From assembly GCA_017880775.1 (NCBI GenBank), contig JADGRQ010000027.1, positions 1 through 64,000 of the forward strand: 64,000 bases of DNA, read 5' to 3'. Positions 42,896 through 53,366 of the stretch are shown here, in pieces. The stretch comes from Burkholderiales bacterium (lineage in GTDB: Bacteria; Pseudomonadota; Gammaproteobacteria; Burkholderiales; SG8-39). Each line of letters begins with the position of its first letter. Within the stretch, counting starts at the first letter, position 1. The notes under the pieces were generated by a model. The model searched no databases, was not told the origin of the DNA, and was given only the letters and a program-made list of their open reading frames with translations. Made by a program: the position numbers and the translations under genes.

Positions 42896-44643
42896 CAGTG
42901 GTTGTCCCGCGGCACCAGCGGACCGCTCTTGCCCACCAAAAAATCCAGGTCGGCACCCTGGTCCGCCTGCAGCACGTGATCGAAGTAAAGCTTCCAGTAG
43001 CCGCGTTCGAGCGGGGGTTTGGGCGCCTTCCATTTCTTGCGCCGCCTGGCGAGTTCGTCCTCCGATATCAGCAGCTCGAGCCGGCGCTTTGCGACGTCGA
43101 GTTCGATGATGTCGCCGTTCTGCACCAGAGCGAGGGTCCCGCCAGCGGCCGCTTCGGGCACCGCATGCAGAACCACCGTACCGTAGGCGGTGCCCGACAT
43201 GCGCGCGTCGGAGATCCGCACCATGTCGGTGATGCCTTTCTTCAGGAGTTTGGACGGCAGCGGCATGTTGCCGACCTCGGCCATGCCGGGATAGCCCTTT
43301 GGCCCGCAGTTCTTCAGCACCATGATGCAGCGTTCGTCGATGTCGAGTTTCGGGTCGTCGACGCGCTTGTGCAAGTCCTCGATGTTCTCGAACACCACGG
43401 CGCGGCCCTTGTGCTTCATCAGTTTCGGTGTCGCGGCCGAGGGCTTGATGATGGCGCCGCCCGGGCACAGGTTGCCGCGCAGCACGGCGATACCGGTATT
43501 CTTCTTGAAGGGCTTGTCGAAGCTGTGGATCACGTCGCGATTCCAGCACGGTGCGCGCTTGTTGTTCTCCCAGATCGACTTGCCGTTGACGGTCAACGCG
43601 TCCTTGTGCAGCTTGTTATTGCGGCCCAGCTCGCGCAGCACCGCGGGCAGCCCGCCGGCGTAGTAGAAGTCCTCCATTAGGTACTTGCCGGATGGCATCA
43701 GGTCGAGGAGCGTGTGCACGCCGCGCCCGAGGCGGTCCCAGTCGTCGATCGACAGCTCGACGCCGATGCGACCAGCAATCGCGATCAGATGGATCACCGC
43801 GTTGGTGGAGCCGCCGATCGCCGCATTGGCGCGGATCGCGTTCTCGAAGGACTTTTTGGTGAGGATCTTCGAAAGACGCAGGTCTTCGCGCACCATCTCG
43901 ACCACGCGGCGCCCGGCCATGCGCGCGAGGACGTAGCGCCGGGCATCGACTGCCGGAATCGCCGCGTTACCCGGCATGCCGACGCCGAGCGCCTCGACCA
44001 TCGATGCCATCGTCGAGGCGGTGCCCATCGTCATACAGTGGCCATGCGAGCGGTGCATGCACGATTCTGCCTCGTGGAATTCGTCGGGCGTGATCTTGCC
44101 GGCGCGCAGGTCTTCCGACATAGACCATACGTTGGTGCCCGAGCCGATGTCCGTGCCGCGGTACTTGCCCGAGAGCATCGGTCCGCCGGACACCGCGACG
44201 GTCGGCAGGTCGACGCTCGCCGCGCCCATCAACAGCGCGGGCGTGGTCTTGTCGCAGCCGACCAGCAGCACGACGCCATCGAGCGGGTTGGCGCGGATCG
44301 ATTCCTCGACGTCCATGCTGGCGAGATTTCGATACAGCATCGCCGTCGGCCGCATCAGCGTTTCACCGAGCGACATCACCGGAAACTCGAGCGGAAAACC
44401 GCCCGCTTCGAGGATGCCGGCCTTGACGTGCTCGGCGATGGTGCGGAAATGGGTGTTGCACGGTGTGAGTTCGGAATACGTATTGCAGATGCCGATCACC
44501 GGTCGGCCGTCGAACTGGTCGTGCGGCACGCCGCGGTTCTTCACCCAGCTGCGGTAGATGAAGCCATAGATGTCCTGCCGGCCGAACCACTTGACCGAGC
44601 GCAGCGTCGGTTGCTTCGAACTCCGGAGTTTTTTCGGTTTCAT
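42895..44643 (-). CDS. IlvD/Edd family dehydratase (L-arabonate dehydratase-like), 582 aa
   Basis: An iron-sulfur sugar-acid dehydratase. From the ATG at 44643 (MKPKKLRSSKQPTLRSVKWF) it is 582 residues. Fe-S Cys are in ICNTYSELTPC, LVGCDKTTPALL and SHGHCMTMGTAS. Other blocks are GGPMLSGKYRG, GMPGNAAIPAVDARR, and the substrate pocket RISDARMSGTAYG near the C-terminus. The opening SVKWFGRQDIYGFIYRSW is seen in arabonate/xylonate-type enzymes rather than in true IlvD of branched-chain synthesis. Neighbours (ABC sugar transporter, SDR) support a sugar acid substrate. Confidence 0.88.
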   Translation of the reverse strand: MKPKKLRSSKQPTLRSVKWFGRQDIYGFIYRSWVKNRGVPHDQFDGRPVIGICNTYSELTPCNTHFRTIAEHVKAGILEAGGFPLEFPVMSLGETLMRPTAMLYRNLASMDVEESIRANPLDGVVLLVGCDKTTPALLMGAASVDLPTVAVSGGPMLSGKYRGTDIGSGTNVWSMSEDLRAGKITPDEFHEAESCMHRSHGHCMTMGTASTMASMVEALGVGMPGNAAIPAVDARRYVLARMAGRRVVEMVREDLRLSKILTKKSFENAIRANAAIGGSTNAVIHLIAIAGRIGVELSIDDWDRLGRGVHTLLDLMPSGKYLMEDFYYAGGLPAVLRELGRNNKLHKDALTVNGKSIWENNKRAPCWNRDVIHSFDKPFKKNTGIAVLRGNLCPGGAIIKPSAATPKLMKHKGRAVVFENIEDLHKRVDDPKLDIDERCIMVLKNCGPKGYPGMAEVGNMPLPSKLLKKGITDMVRISDARMSGTAYGTVVLHAVPEAAAGGTLALVQNGDIIELDVAKRRLELLISEDELARRRKKWKAPKPPLERGYWKLYFDHVLQADQGADLDFLVGKSGPLVPRDNH

Positions 44644-44650
44644 GGCGGTC

Positions 44651-45352
44651 TCAGTAGGTGGCGCGGCCGCCGGAGATGTCGAACACCCCGCCGGTGGAAA
44701 ACGCGCAGTCTTCGGACGCGAGCCAGCACACGAGCGATGCAACTTCATCGACCGTGACGAAGCGGCCCATCGGGATCTTGGCAAGCATGTAGTTGATGTG
44801 CTGCTCTGTCATCTGGTCGAAGATCGCCGTTTTTGCCGCGGCCGGAGTGACGCAGTTGACCAGCACGCCCGTCTGCGCGAGCTCCTTGCCGAGCGATTTG
44901 GTGAGCGATATGACGCCCGCCTTGGAGGCGCTGTAGGCGACCGCGTTGGGATTGCCTTCCTTGCCCGCGATTGAGGCGATGTTCACGATGCGGCCATATT
45001 TGCGCCTCACCATGTGCGGCGCCACGGCGCGGCAGGTGAGGAACTGGCTGGTCAGGTTGATGCGCAGCACGCGTTCCCATTCTTCGATCGGGTACTCGAC
45101 CGTGGGTGCGTTCTTGCCGGCGATGCCGGCGTTGTTCACGAGGACGTCGATGTGATCGAACCGTCCCAGCGTCTTTTGCACGGCTGTTTCGACCGCGGAT
45201 GGATTCGAGACATCGACCTTGTCGGGACCATCCAGGTCCCAGATGGCGACCTTGGCACCCGAGGATTCGAGCCGCCTGACGATGGCGGCGCCGATTCCCT
45301 GCATGCCGCCGGTGACGATTGCCGTGCGGCCCTCGAAATCGAGTTGATTCAT
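44651..45352 (-). CDS. SDR family oxidoreductase, sugar-acid pathway, 233 aa
   Basis: A complete classical SDR: TGGMQGIG (13-20), NNAG, the catalytic Ser in NIASIAG, YSASK (Tyr and Lys), and the C-terminal SGG. The Asp after the second strand (VAIWDLDG) favours NAD over NADP. It is probably a sugar or keto-deoxy-sugar dehydrogenase of the same route as the adjoining dehydratase. It is 7 nt before the dehydratase gene and immediately after the ABC permease gene, one long operon. Confidence 0.88.
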   Translation of the reverse strand: MNQLDFEGRTAIVTGGMQGIGAAIVRRLESSGAKVAIWDLDGPDKVDVSNPSAVETAVQKTLGRFDHIDVLVNNAGIAGKNAPTVEYPIEEWERVLRINLTSQFLTCRAVAPHMVRRKYGRIVNIASIAGKEGNPNAVAYSASKAGVISLTKSLGKELAQTGVLVNCVTPAAAKTAIFDQMTEQHINYMLAKIPMGRFVTVDEVASLVCWLASEDCAFSTGGVFDISGGRATY

Positions 45353-45353
45353 G

Positions 45354-46238
45354 TCATTCCTTCACGGCCCCGGTCATGCCGGAGACATAATGTTCGACGA
45401 AAAACGAATACAGGATCGCCACCGGCAGCGACCCGAGCAGCGCGCCCGCCATCAGCGCGCCCCAGTGATAGACGTCGCCTTCGACCAGCTCGGTGATGAC
45501 ACCCACCGGCACGGTCTTGTTCTCGGACGAGGAAATGAAGGTGAGCGCGTAGATGAACTCGTTCCACGACAGCGTGAACGCGAAGATGCCCGCCGAGATG
45601 AGGCCCGGCACCGCGAGCGGCAGGACGATCTTGGTGAGCACCTGCCAGCGCGTCGCGCCGTCGATCAGCGCGCATTCTTCCAGCTCGTAGGGGATCGTGC
45701 GGAAGTAGCCCATCAGCAGCCAGGTGCAGAACGGGATCAGGAAGGTCGGGTAGGTGAGAATCAGCGCCCAGCGCGTGTCGAACAGGCCCAGCTGGAACAC
45801 GATCGCCGCCAGCGGGATGAACAGGATCGAGGGCGGCACCAGGTAGGCGAGGAAGATCGCGAGGCCGACCTGCTTCGATCCCCGGTAGCGCAGGCGCTCG
45901 ATCGCGTAGGCGGCGAACACGCTCGCGGCAAGGGACACGGCGGTCGCGACCACCGAAATGAGGATCGTGTTCCACATCCACTGCGGATACTCGGTCTTGA
46001 ACAGCAGCCGCTCGAAATGCGCGAGCGTCGGGCGCACGATCCAGAATGGGTTGGCGGCCTTCGACACCAGTTCCTCGTTCGACTTGAACGAAGTCATCGC
46101 CATCCAGTAGAACGGGAACAGCAGGACGAACAGGAAACACGCGAGCGGCACGTAGAGCGTCACCCAGCGCCGCAGCGGCTTGTCGAGGTATTCCATGCCC
46201 GTCGAGTCCTGCACCGTGCTGTTCTCGGCTAGACTCAT
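45354..46238 (-). CDS. Sugar ABC transporter permease 2 (MalG/UgpE type)
   Basis: 294 residues with six hydrophobic segments. The EAA loop for contact with the ATPase is ELEECALIDGATRWQVLTKIVLPLAVPG. The N-terminus is cytoplasmic, then VTLYVPLACFLFVLLFPFYW. It is the second permease of a CUT1-type importer. The ATG overlaps the stop of the first permease (ATGA). The SDR start follows its stop by one base, so the catabolic genes are downstream in the same unit. Confidence 0.93.
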   Translation of the reverse strand: MSLAENSTVQDSTGMEYLDKPLRRWVTLYVPLACFLFVLLFPFYWMAMTSFKSNEELVSKAANPFWIVRPTLAHFERLLFKTEYPQWMWNTILISVVATAVSLAASVFAAYAIERLRYRGSKQVGLAIFLAYLVPPSILFIPLAAIVFQLGLFDTRWALILTYPTFLIPFCTWLLMGYFRTIPYELEECALIDGATRWQVLTKIVLPLAVPGLISAGIFAFTLSWNEFIYALTFISSSENKTVPVGVITELVEGDVYHWGALMAGALLGSLPVAILYSFFVEHYVSGMTGAVKE

Positions 46239-47134
46239 TTGTCGGTGCCGCCCTGTTGCCAGGCGCGCCGCTGCAGCCCGAAGTAGCTGAACAGGATCGC
46301 GGCCAGCAGGAACGGCACCATCGAGGTGGCGAGCGCCGCACCCTCGCCGAGCGCGCCGCCCGGGATCGCGCGCTGGAACGACAGCGTCGCCATCAGATGC
46401 GTCGCGTTGAGCGGCCCGCCGCGCGTCAGCACGTAGATCAACTGGAAGTCGGTGAAGGTGAACAGCACGCTGAAAGTCATCACCACCGCGATGATCGGCG
46501 TCAGCATCGGCAGCGTGACGTACCAGAACTTCTGCCATTCGGTGGCGCCGTCGAGCGACGCCGCCTCGTAGAGCGAGGGCGGGACGGTCTGCAGCCCGGC
46601 GAGCAGCGTGATCGCGACGAAAGGCACGCCGCGCCAGACGTTCGCTGCGATGGTCGAGAAGCGGGCGAGCCAGGGCTCGCCGAGGAAATCGATGTAGCCG
46701 TCGATGACGCCCATCTTGGTGAGCGTCCAGGAGATCACCGAGAACTGCGAGTCGTACATCCACCAGAAAGCAATCGCCGAGAGCGCGGTGGGGACGATGA
46801 ACGGCAGCAGCACGATCGCGCGCAGGAACGCCTTGAACGGCAGGTTCTTGTTCAGCAGCAGCGCGAGCCACAGCCCGAGCGCGAACTTGAGGATGCTTGC
46901 GACGATGGTGTAGAAAAATGTGTTGAAGAGCGACAGCCGCGCCACGCTGTCGCCGAACAGGTAGGTGAAGTTCTCCGCGCCGATCCACTCCCCGGGGCGG
47001 CCGATTTTGGCGTCGGTGAAGCCGAGCCAGGTCCCGAGGCCGAGCGGATAGGTGAGGAATACGAGCAGCAGAGCGCCCGCCGGCAGCATGAACAGCACCC
47101 CGAGGACGTTGCGGTTGTCGAGAAGTCTGTGCAT
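46235..47134 (-). CDS. Sugar ABC transporter permease 1 (MalF/UgpA type)
   Basis: 299 residues, six hydrophobic segments, EAA loop YEAASLDGATEWQKFWYVTL with the Gly before the LPML end. It forms the membrane channel with permease 2. The usual opening helix LGVLFMLPAGALLLVFLTYP is typical of CUT1 permeases. A strong hairpin separates it from the binding-protein gene upstream. Confidence 0.93.
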   Translation of the reverse strand: MHRLLDNRNVLGVLFMLPAGALLLVFLTYPLGLGTWLGFTDAKIGRPGEWIGAENFTYLFGDSVARLSLFNTFFYTIVASILKFALGLWLALLLNKNLPFKAFLRAIVLLPFIVPTALSAIAFWWMYDSQFSVISWTLTKMGVIDGYIDFLGEPWLARFSTIAANVWRGVPFVAITLLAGLQTVPPSLYEAASLDGATEWQKFWYVTLPMLTPIIAVVMTFSVLFTFTDFQLIYVLTRGGPLNATHLMATLSFQRAIPGGALGEGAALATSMVPFLLAAILFSYFGLQRRAWQQGGTDK

Positions 47135-47141
47135 GAAAAGC

Positions 47142-47166
47142 GGGGCGGCGAAGGAATCGCCGCCCC
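47142..47166 (-). terminator. Strong intra-operon stem-loop after the binding-protein gene
   Basis: TCGCCGCCCC and GGGGCGGCGA make a perfect 10-bp GC stem with a 5-nt loop, followed on the minus strand by GCTTTTC. It sits in the 51-nt gap between the binding protein and permease 1. Such hairpins partly stop transcription or protect the mRNA 3' end, giving more binding protein than permease. Confidence 0.6.
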
Positions 47167-47185
47167 CGATTTGCAGCGTCGTCGA

Positions 47186-48517
47186 TCAGACCTTGTAGTA
47201 GCGCTCGGCGCGCTTCTGGGCGGCTGCGGCCGCCTCTTTGGGCGTCTTCGATCCGCTCGCCGCTTCGGCCACCATGTCCACGATGATGAAGTCGGCCAGC
47301 GCGCCCGCCGAGGCGTACCCCAGCTTGCCGTCGTAGCCCGCAGGCCGGAGGTCCTTCACCGCGTCGCGGTACTGCAGGTGCTTCGGGTCCACGGTCCAGA
47401 TCGGGTTCTTCGCATAGGCCGCGAGCGGGTGCGCGACGTATCCGATGCTCGCCTGCATCCAAGGTCCGAACTGCTCTTCCTCCATCATGAAGCGGATGAA
47501 CTCTTTGGCCGCTTTCGGGTACTTGGTGTACTTGAAGATCATCTGGTTGAGGAACAAGTGGAACGCGATTCCAGTACCGGCCGGCCCCACCGGATAGGAC
47601 GCGTGGTTGATGTCGGCCGCCATGGCCAGGATCTTCGGATCCTTGGAGGTCTTCGCCGCGTAGTAGATCGAGATGCCGTTGTTGGTCACCGAGATCTGCC
47701 CGTCGAGGAACACCTTGTTGTTGCTCGGATCGAGCCACGACAGCGTGCCCGGTATGAACGTCGCGTAGAGCTCCTTGGAATACTCGAGCGCCTTGATGGT
47801 CTCGGGGCTGTCGAGGACGACCTTGCCGGACTTGTCGACCATCTTGCCGCCGAAGGCCCAGACCAGCCAGTGGCACCAGGTGTTGGCGTCGCCGGTCGCG
47901 TGGCCGAGCGCGAAACCGCCGGGCGTACCTTTGGCCTTTAGCGCCTGCATCATCTTGAGGAAGGTGTCGGTGTCTTTCGGGAAGCTGTCGAACCCTGCGG
48001 CCTTCACCTGGCTCTCGCGATAGACGATCATGCTGCCGGCCGCACCGAGCGGAATGCCGATCCAGTTCTTGCCGTTCGGGCGCAGATAGGCCTCGCCTGC
48101 GGGATACCAGCCGCCGTATTTCTTGCCGAGGTAGTTGGCGAGATCGGTGACGTCCAGCAGCTTTTCGGGATACAGGTCGGCGTCGTCGTTGGTCCCGAGG
48201 ATAATGTCGGGGCCGGCGCCGGTGTTGGCCGCCACCGCCGCTTTCGGCCGGACATCTTCCCAGCTCTCGTTGTCCACCCGCACTTCGATGCCGTACTTGG
48301 CAGTGAACGCCTGGACGTTTTTCATGTACTGATCGATGTCGCCCTGAACGAAGCGGCTCCAGCGCAGCACGCGCAGCTTGGCGCCCTTCTCCGGCTGGTT
48401 GCCCCAGCCCGCCTGCGCGAGGGCCGCCGGTGTGTATGCAGCGCCGGCGCCGAGGGTGGTGCCGGCGGCAATGCCAGCGGAAAGTTTCAGAAAATTACGT
48501 CTGTTGATGTTGCTCAT
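47186..48517 (-). CDS. Sugar ABC transporter substrate-binding protein, Tat-exported
   Basis: 443 residues. The N-terminus NRRNFLKLSAGIAAGTTLGA has a twin-arginine (RRNFLK) signal and an ALA-type cleavage site after about residue 35, so it is exported folded. The mature part is a family 1 (MalE/UgpB-like) binding protein: LRVLRWSRFVQGDIDQYMK, ADLYPEKLLDVTDL, and Trp-rich ligand-pocket segments (WCHWLVWAFGG). The likely ligand is a sugar or sugar acid. Confidence 0.92.
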   Translation of the reverse strand: MSNINRRNFLKLSAGIAAGTTLGAGAAYTPAALAQAGWGNQPEKGAKLRVLRWSRFVQGDIDQYMKNVQAFTAKYGIEVRVDNESWEDVRPKAAVAANTGAGPDIILGTNDDADLYPEKLLDVTDLANYLGKKYGGWYPAGEAYLRPNGKNWIGIPLGAAGSMIVYRESQVKAAGFDSFPKDTDTFLKMMQALKAKGTPGGFALGHATGDANTWCHWLVWAFGGKMVDKSGKVVLDSPETIKALEYSKELYATFIPGTLSWLDPSNNKVFLDGQISVTNNGISIYYAAKTSKDPKILAMAADINHASYPVGPAGTGIAFHLFLNQMIFKYTKYPKAAKEFIRFMMEEEQFGPWMQASIGYVAHPLAAYAKNPIWTVDPKHLQYRDAVKDLRPAGYDGKLGYASAGALADFIIVDMVAEAASGSKTPKEAAAAAQKRAERYYKV

Positions 48518-48550
48518 GGTCTCCTCCTGTGGGGGTGAATTGGAACGGAT

Positions 48551-49612
48551 TCAGGCGAGTCTTGCGCCGCTCGCCGGGTCGAACAGGTAAGTCAGCTCGG
48601 GCTTCAGGCGGATGTTCTCGCCCGGATGGAACTCGTGGCGCTCGCGCACCACGGCATTGATGTTTGCACCTGCAAGCTGGCAAAAAATCTGGGTGTCCGC
48701 GCCGGTGGGCTCCACCACCACCACCTCGACGGGGATGCCGTCATTGCCGACGCTCAGGTGCTCGGGCCGCACGCCGACCACCACTTCGCGGCCTTCGTCG
48801 ATGCGCACCTGCGCCGGAAGCGGAAATGCCACGCCCGGGCTCGTCGCGACCGCCAGCGCGCCGTTGGCGCGCGCGACCTTGCCGGGCAGGAAGTTCATCG
48901 CCGGCGAACCGATGAAGCCGGCGACGAACAGGTTGGCCGGATTGTCGTACAGCTCGAGCGGGCCGCCGATCTGCTCGACCCTGCCGCCGTTCATCACCAC
49001 GATCTTGTCGGCCATGGACATGGCTTCGATCTGGTCGTGCGTGACGTAAATGGAAGTGGTCTTCAGCCTCTGGTGCAGCGCCCTGATCTCGGTCCGCATC
49101 TGCACGCGCAGCTTCGCGTCGAGATTGGACAGCGGCTCGTCGAACAGAAACACCTGGGGTTTTCGGACGATCGCCCGGCCCATCGCGACGCGCTGGCGCT
49201 GACCCCCCGAGAGCTGGCGAGGGTAGCGCTGGAGGTAGTCCATCAGGCCGAGAATCTGCGCCGCTTCCGTGACGCGACTGCGGATCGCCCCGGCGGACTC
49301 GCCCGCCAGCTTCAGGCTGAACGCCATGTTGTCGTGCACGGTCATGTGGGGGTAGAGCGCGTAGTTCTGGAACACCATCGCGATGTCGCGCTCCTTGGGC
49401 GCGATGTTGTTGACGACGCGGCCCCCGATGGCGATTTCGCCCGCGCTGATTTCCTCCAGCCCGGCGATCATGCGCAGCAGCGTCGACTTGCCGCAACCCG
49501 ACGGGCCCACCAGCACGCAGAATTCACCGTCGGCGATCGAGACGTCCACGCCGTGCACCACCGCAGTGGCGCCGAAGGACTTGCGGACCTGCCGCAGGGC
49601 GACGTCAGCCAT
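48551..49612 (-). CDS. Sugar ABC transporter ATPase (MalK/UgpC type)
   Basis: 353 residues. Walker [10 protein letters not shown] (about 36-44), Q-loop [15 protein letters not shown] signature [14 protein letters not shown], Walker [16 protein letters not shown] and the switch His in VTHDQIEAM. The C-terminal MOP/TOBE domain (VGVRPEHLS) is typical of MalK/UgpC. It energises the import system encoded downstream. The ATG overlaps the stop of the GntR gene by 8 nt. Confidence 0.94.
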   Translation of the reverse strand: MADVALRQVRKSFGATAVVHGVDVSIADGEFCVLVGPSGCGKSTLLRMIAGLEEISAGEIAIGGRVVNNIAPKERDIAMVFQNYALYPHMTVHDNMAFSLKLAGESAGAIRSRVTEAAQILGLMDYLQRYPRQLSGGQRQRVAMGRAIVRKPQVFLFDEPLSNLDAKLRVQMRTEIRALHQRLKTTSIYVTHDQIEAMSMADKIVVMNGGRVEQIGGPLELYDNPANLFVAGFIGSPAMNFLPGKVARANGALAVATSPGVAFPLPAQVRIDEGREVVVGVRPEHLSVGNDGIPVEVVVVEPTGADTQIFCQLAGANINAVVRERHEFHPGENIRLKPELTYLFDPASGARLA

Positions 49613-50315
49613 GTTTGCCGTCCACTTTCCATTCCTCGGTGTAGCGCTTCTTGGTCATGTCCATGTGCCTGCGCATCGCCGCGCGCGCGCCGCCCGGGTC
49701 GCGCCGCGCGATCGCGGTGATGATCGCCTGGTGCTCGCGGACGGTGTCCGCCGCCATCATCGGATACTCGGCCTTGCTCTCAAGCGCGCGGAACAGCGGC
49801 CCCATGCGCTGGTCCCAGAGCGTCTGCACCACCAGAACCAGCGCGCTGTTACCGCTCGCCTCCGCAATCCGGACATGAAACATGCGATCGGCGTCGAGCG
49901 GATTGTGGTGGCGACGGCTCTCGCTGATCATCCCGGAGTGCGCCTTGCGAATCGCGCGCAGCTGTGCCGCACTGGCGGCCTTCGCCGCGAACGCGGCGCA
50001 CTCACCTTCGAGCAGGCGGCGCGCGCCGATCACCTCGAACGGGCCCGACGCGTCCGCCAGCTCCACGCCGCCGAGCCGTTCGCCGGGCCGTGTCACGTAG
50101 ATCCCCGAACCGACGCGCACTTCGAGCAGCCCCTCGATCTCGAGTGCGATCAGCGCTTCGCGCAAGCTTGGCCGGCTCACTCCCAGCTGTTTCGCGAGGT
50201 CGCGCTCGGGCGCAAGACGTGTGCCGCGCTCGTATTCGCCGTTCTCGATCAGTGCGCCGATCTGGTCGGCGATCTGACGATACAGCCGGCGCGGCTCGAC
50301 CGCTTGGATCGGCAT
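49605..50315 (-). CDS. GntR-family regulator of FadR subfamily
   Basis: 236 residues. The N-terminal winged helix has [29 protein letters not shown], and IYVTRPG ends the wing. The C-terminal all-helical FCD domain includes [20 protein letters not shown] and [20 protein letters not shown] with metal-binding His. Such regulators usually repress transport and catabolic genes for sugar acids until a ligand binds. It is the first gene of the ABC operon and divergent from SDR/FAH genes, with a palindrome between them. Confidence 0.93.
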   Translation of the reverse strand: MPIQAVEPRRLYRQIADQIGALIENGEYERGTRLAPERDLAKQLGVSRPSLREALIALEIEGLLEVRVGSGIYVTRPGERLGGVELADASGPFEVIGARRLLEGECAAFAAKAASAAQLRAIRKAHSGMISESRRHHNPLDADRMFHVRIAEASGNSALVLVVQTLWDQRMGPLFRALESKAEYPMMAADTVREHQAIITAIARRDPGGARAAMRRHMDMTKKRYTEEWKVDGKHG

Positions 50316-50370
50316 CGGGTTGTCTCTCGGGGATGCGCACCTTGCGGCGCGCGCTCGTGTGTTTATTGGT

Positions 50371-50389
50371 CAAGTGGTCAGGCCACTTG
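50371..50389. promoter_or_regulatory. Probable operator of the GntR-family regulator
   Basis: CAAGTGG-TCAGG-CCACTTG is a perfect 7-bp dyad with a 5-nt centre. Its core TGGTCAGGCCA fits the TGGTnnnACCA-like operators of FadR-subfamily regulators. It is 56 nt upstream of the regulator start and about 130 nt upstream of the divergent SDR, placed to control both. Confidence 0.7.
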
Positions 50390-50479
50390 TCGGACCGCAG
50401 GTTTCCATACGAGCACCGCGAAGTCAAGCTGCACTGCGATACGAAACGCCCGGTCAGGACGGCGCGGCGCTGATAGTAG

Positions 50480-52113
<1,634 letters not shown>

Positions 52114-52120
52114 TGCGGTG

Positions 52121-53347
52121 ATGCGAGCGCTGCGCATCGACGCTGACCGTCTCTGGGATTCGCTGATGCAGCTGGCGCGGATCGGCGGTACGCCGAAAGG
52201 CGGCGTTTGCCGGCTCACGCTCACCGACCTCGACCGCCAGGGCCGCGACACCTTCATCGCCTGGGCGAAGCAGGCAGGGCTCGCGGTGCGCATCGATGGC
52301 ATCGGCAACATCTTTGCGCGGCGCGATGGCTTGGACGTGGATGCGGCGCCGGTGGTGATCGGCAGCCATCTCGATTCCCAGCCCTCGGGCGGCAAGTTCG
52401 ACGGGGCCTATGGCGTGATGGCCGGCCTCGAGGTGGTGCGCACCCTGAACGACGCAGGCGTCAAGACGAGCGCCCCGCTCGAAGTCGCGGCCTGGACGAA
52501 TGAGGAAGGCTCGCGCTTCGTGCCCACCATGATGGGCTCGGGCGTCTTCGCAGGTGTGTACGCGCTGGACTATGCGCTCACGCAGAGGGACGTCGACGGG
52601 GTCAGCGTAAAGACCGCTCTCGAAGCGATCGGTTATTCCGGCGCGGCGCGGCCGCACCAGGTAGGGGCCTATTTCGAGGCGCACATCGAACAGGGGCCGG
52701 TACTCGAAGCGACGGCCACGACCATCGGCGTAGTTCAGGGCGCGCTCGGCCAGCGCTGGTTCGACGTGGTCATCACCGGCCAGGACTCGCATGCGGGGCC
52801 GACGCCGATGGAAACGCGCAAGGACGCGCTGCTCGCGGCGAGCGGCCTGGTGCTCGAGGTGAACCGCATCGCCACCACCTTCCCGGATTATGCGCGCGGC
52901 ACCGTGGGGTCGATGCAGGTAAAACCCAACTCGCGCAACGTGGTGCCGGGCGAAGTGCGTATGACGGTGGACCTGCGCAACGCGAAGGATGCGACGTTGA
53001 GCGCGATGGTGGACGAGCTCAAGCGTCGCGCGCAGGCGATCGCCGCGCAGTGCCGTGTCGCGATCGAACTGCGGGAAGTCGTTTATTTCCCGCCCAGCGA
53101 GTTCGCACCCGAGCTGGTGGAGAGCGTGCGCGCGGCGGCCAAGGATCTCGGATACTCGCACCGCGACATCGTCAGCGGTGCGGCGCACGACGCGGTATAC
53201 CTCGCGCGGGTTGCGCCCACTGCCATGGTGTTCGTACCCTGTGAAGGCGGCATCAGCCACAACGAGATCGAGAGCGCCAGGCCCGAGCACATCGCCGCAG
53301 GCTGCAATGTGCTGCTGCAGGCGGTACTTGCGCGCGCGGGCGCGTGA
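52121..53347 (+). CDS. M20 Zn-dependent hydrolase (N-carbamoyl-amino-acid hydrolase type)
   Basis: 408 residues from the ATG at 52121 (a GTG lies one codon upstream). Zinc ligands are the His and Asp in IGSHLDSQPSGGKFDGAYG, Glu in AWTNEEGSRF, His in EAHIEQGPVLE and a C-terminal His in GGISHNEIES. The dimer domain sits between. The family includes N-carbamoyl-L-amino acid hydrolases, beta-ureidopropionase and allantoate amidohydrolase. Paired with the aminotransferase it could release and transaminate beta-alanine or a similar amine. Confidence 0.88.
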   Translation: MRALRIDADRLWDSLMQLARIGGTPKGGVCRLTLTDLDRQGRDTFIAWAKQAGLAVRIDGIGNIFARRDGLDVDAAPVVIGSHLDSQPSGGKFDGAYGVMAGLEVVRTLNDAGVKTSAPLEVAAWTNEEGSRFVPTMMGSGVFAGVYALDYALTQRDVDGVSVKTALEAIGYSGAARPHQVGAYFEAHIEQGPVLEATATTIGVVQGALGQRWFDVVITGQDSHAGPTPMETRKDALLAASGLVLEVNRIATTFPDYARGTVGSMQVKPNSRNVVPGEVRMTVDLRNAKDATLSAMVDELKRRAQAIAAQCRVAIELREVVYFPPSEFAPELVESVRAAAKDLGYSHRDIVSGAAHDAVYLARVAPTAMVFVPCEGGISHNEIESARPEHIAAGCNVLLQAVLARAGA

Positions 53348-53366
53348 AAATCTACGGAGGCAGTTC

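Noticed and set aside
45354-47876. 840-codon minus-strand frame overlapping the ABC genes
   Set aside because: Its first two thirds are an out-of-frame reading of the binding protein and permease 1; only its end is real, as permease 2 from the ATG at 46238.
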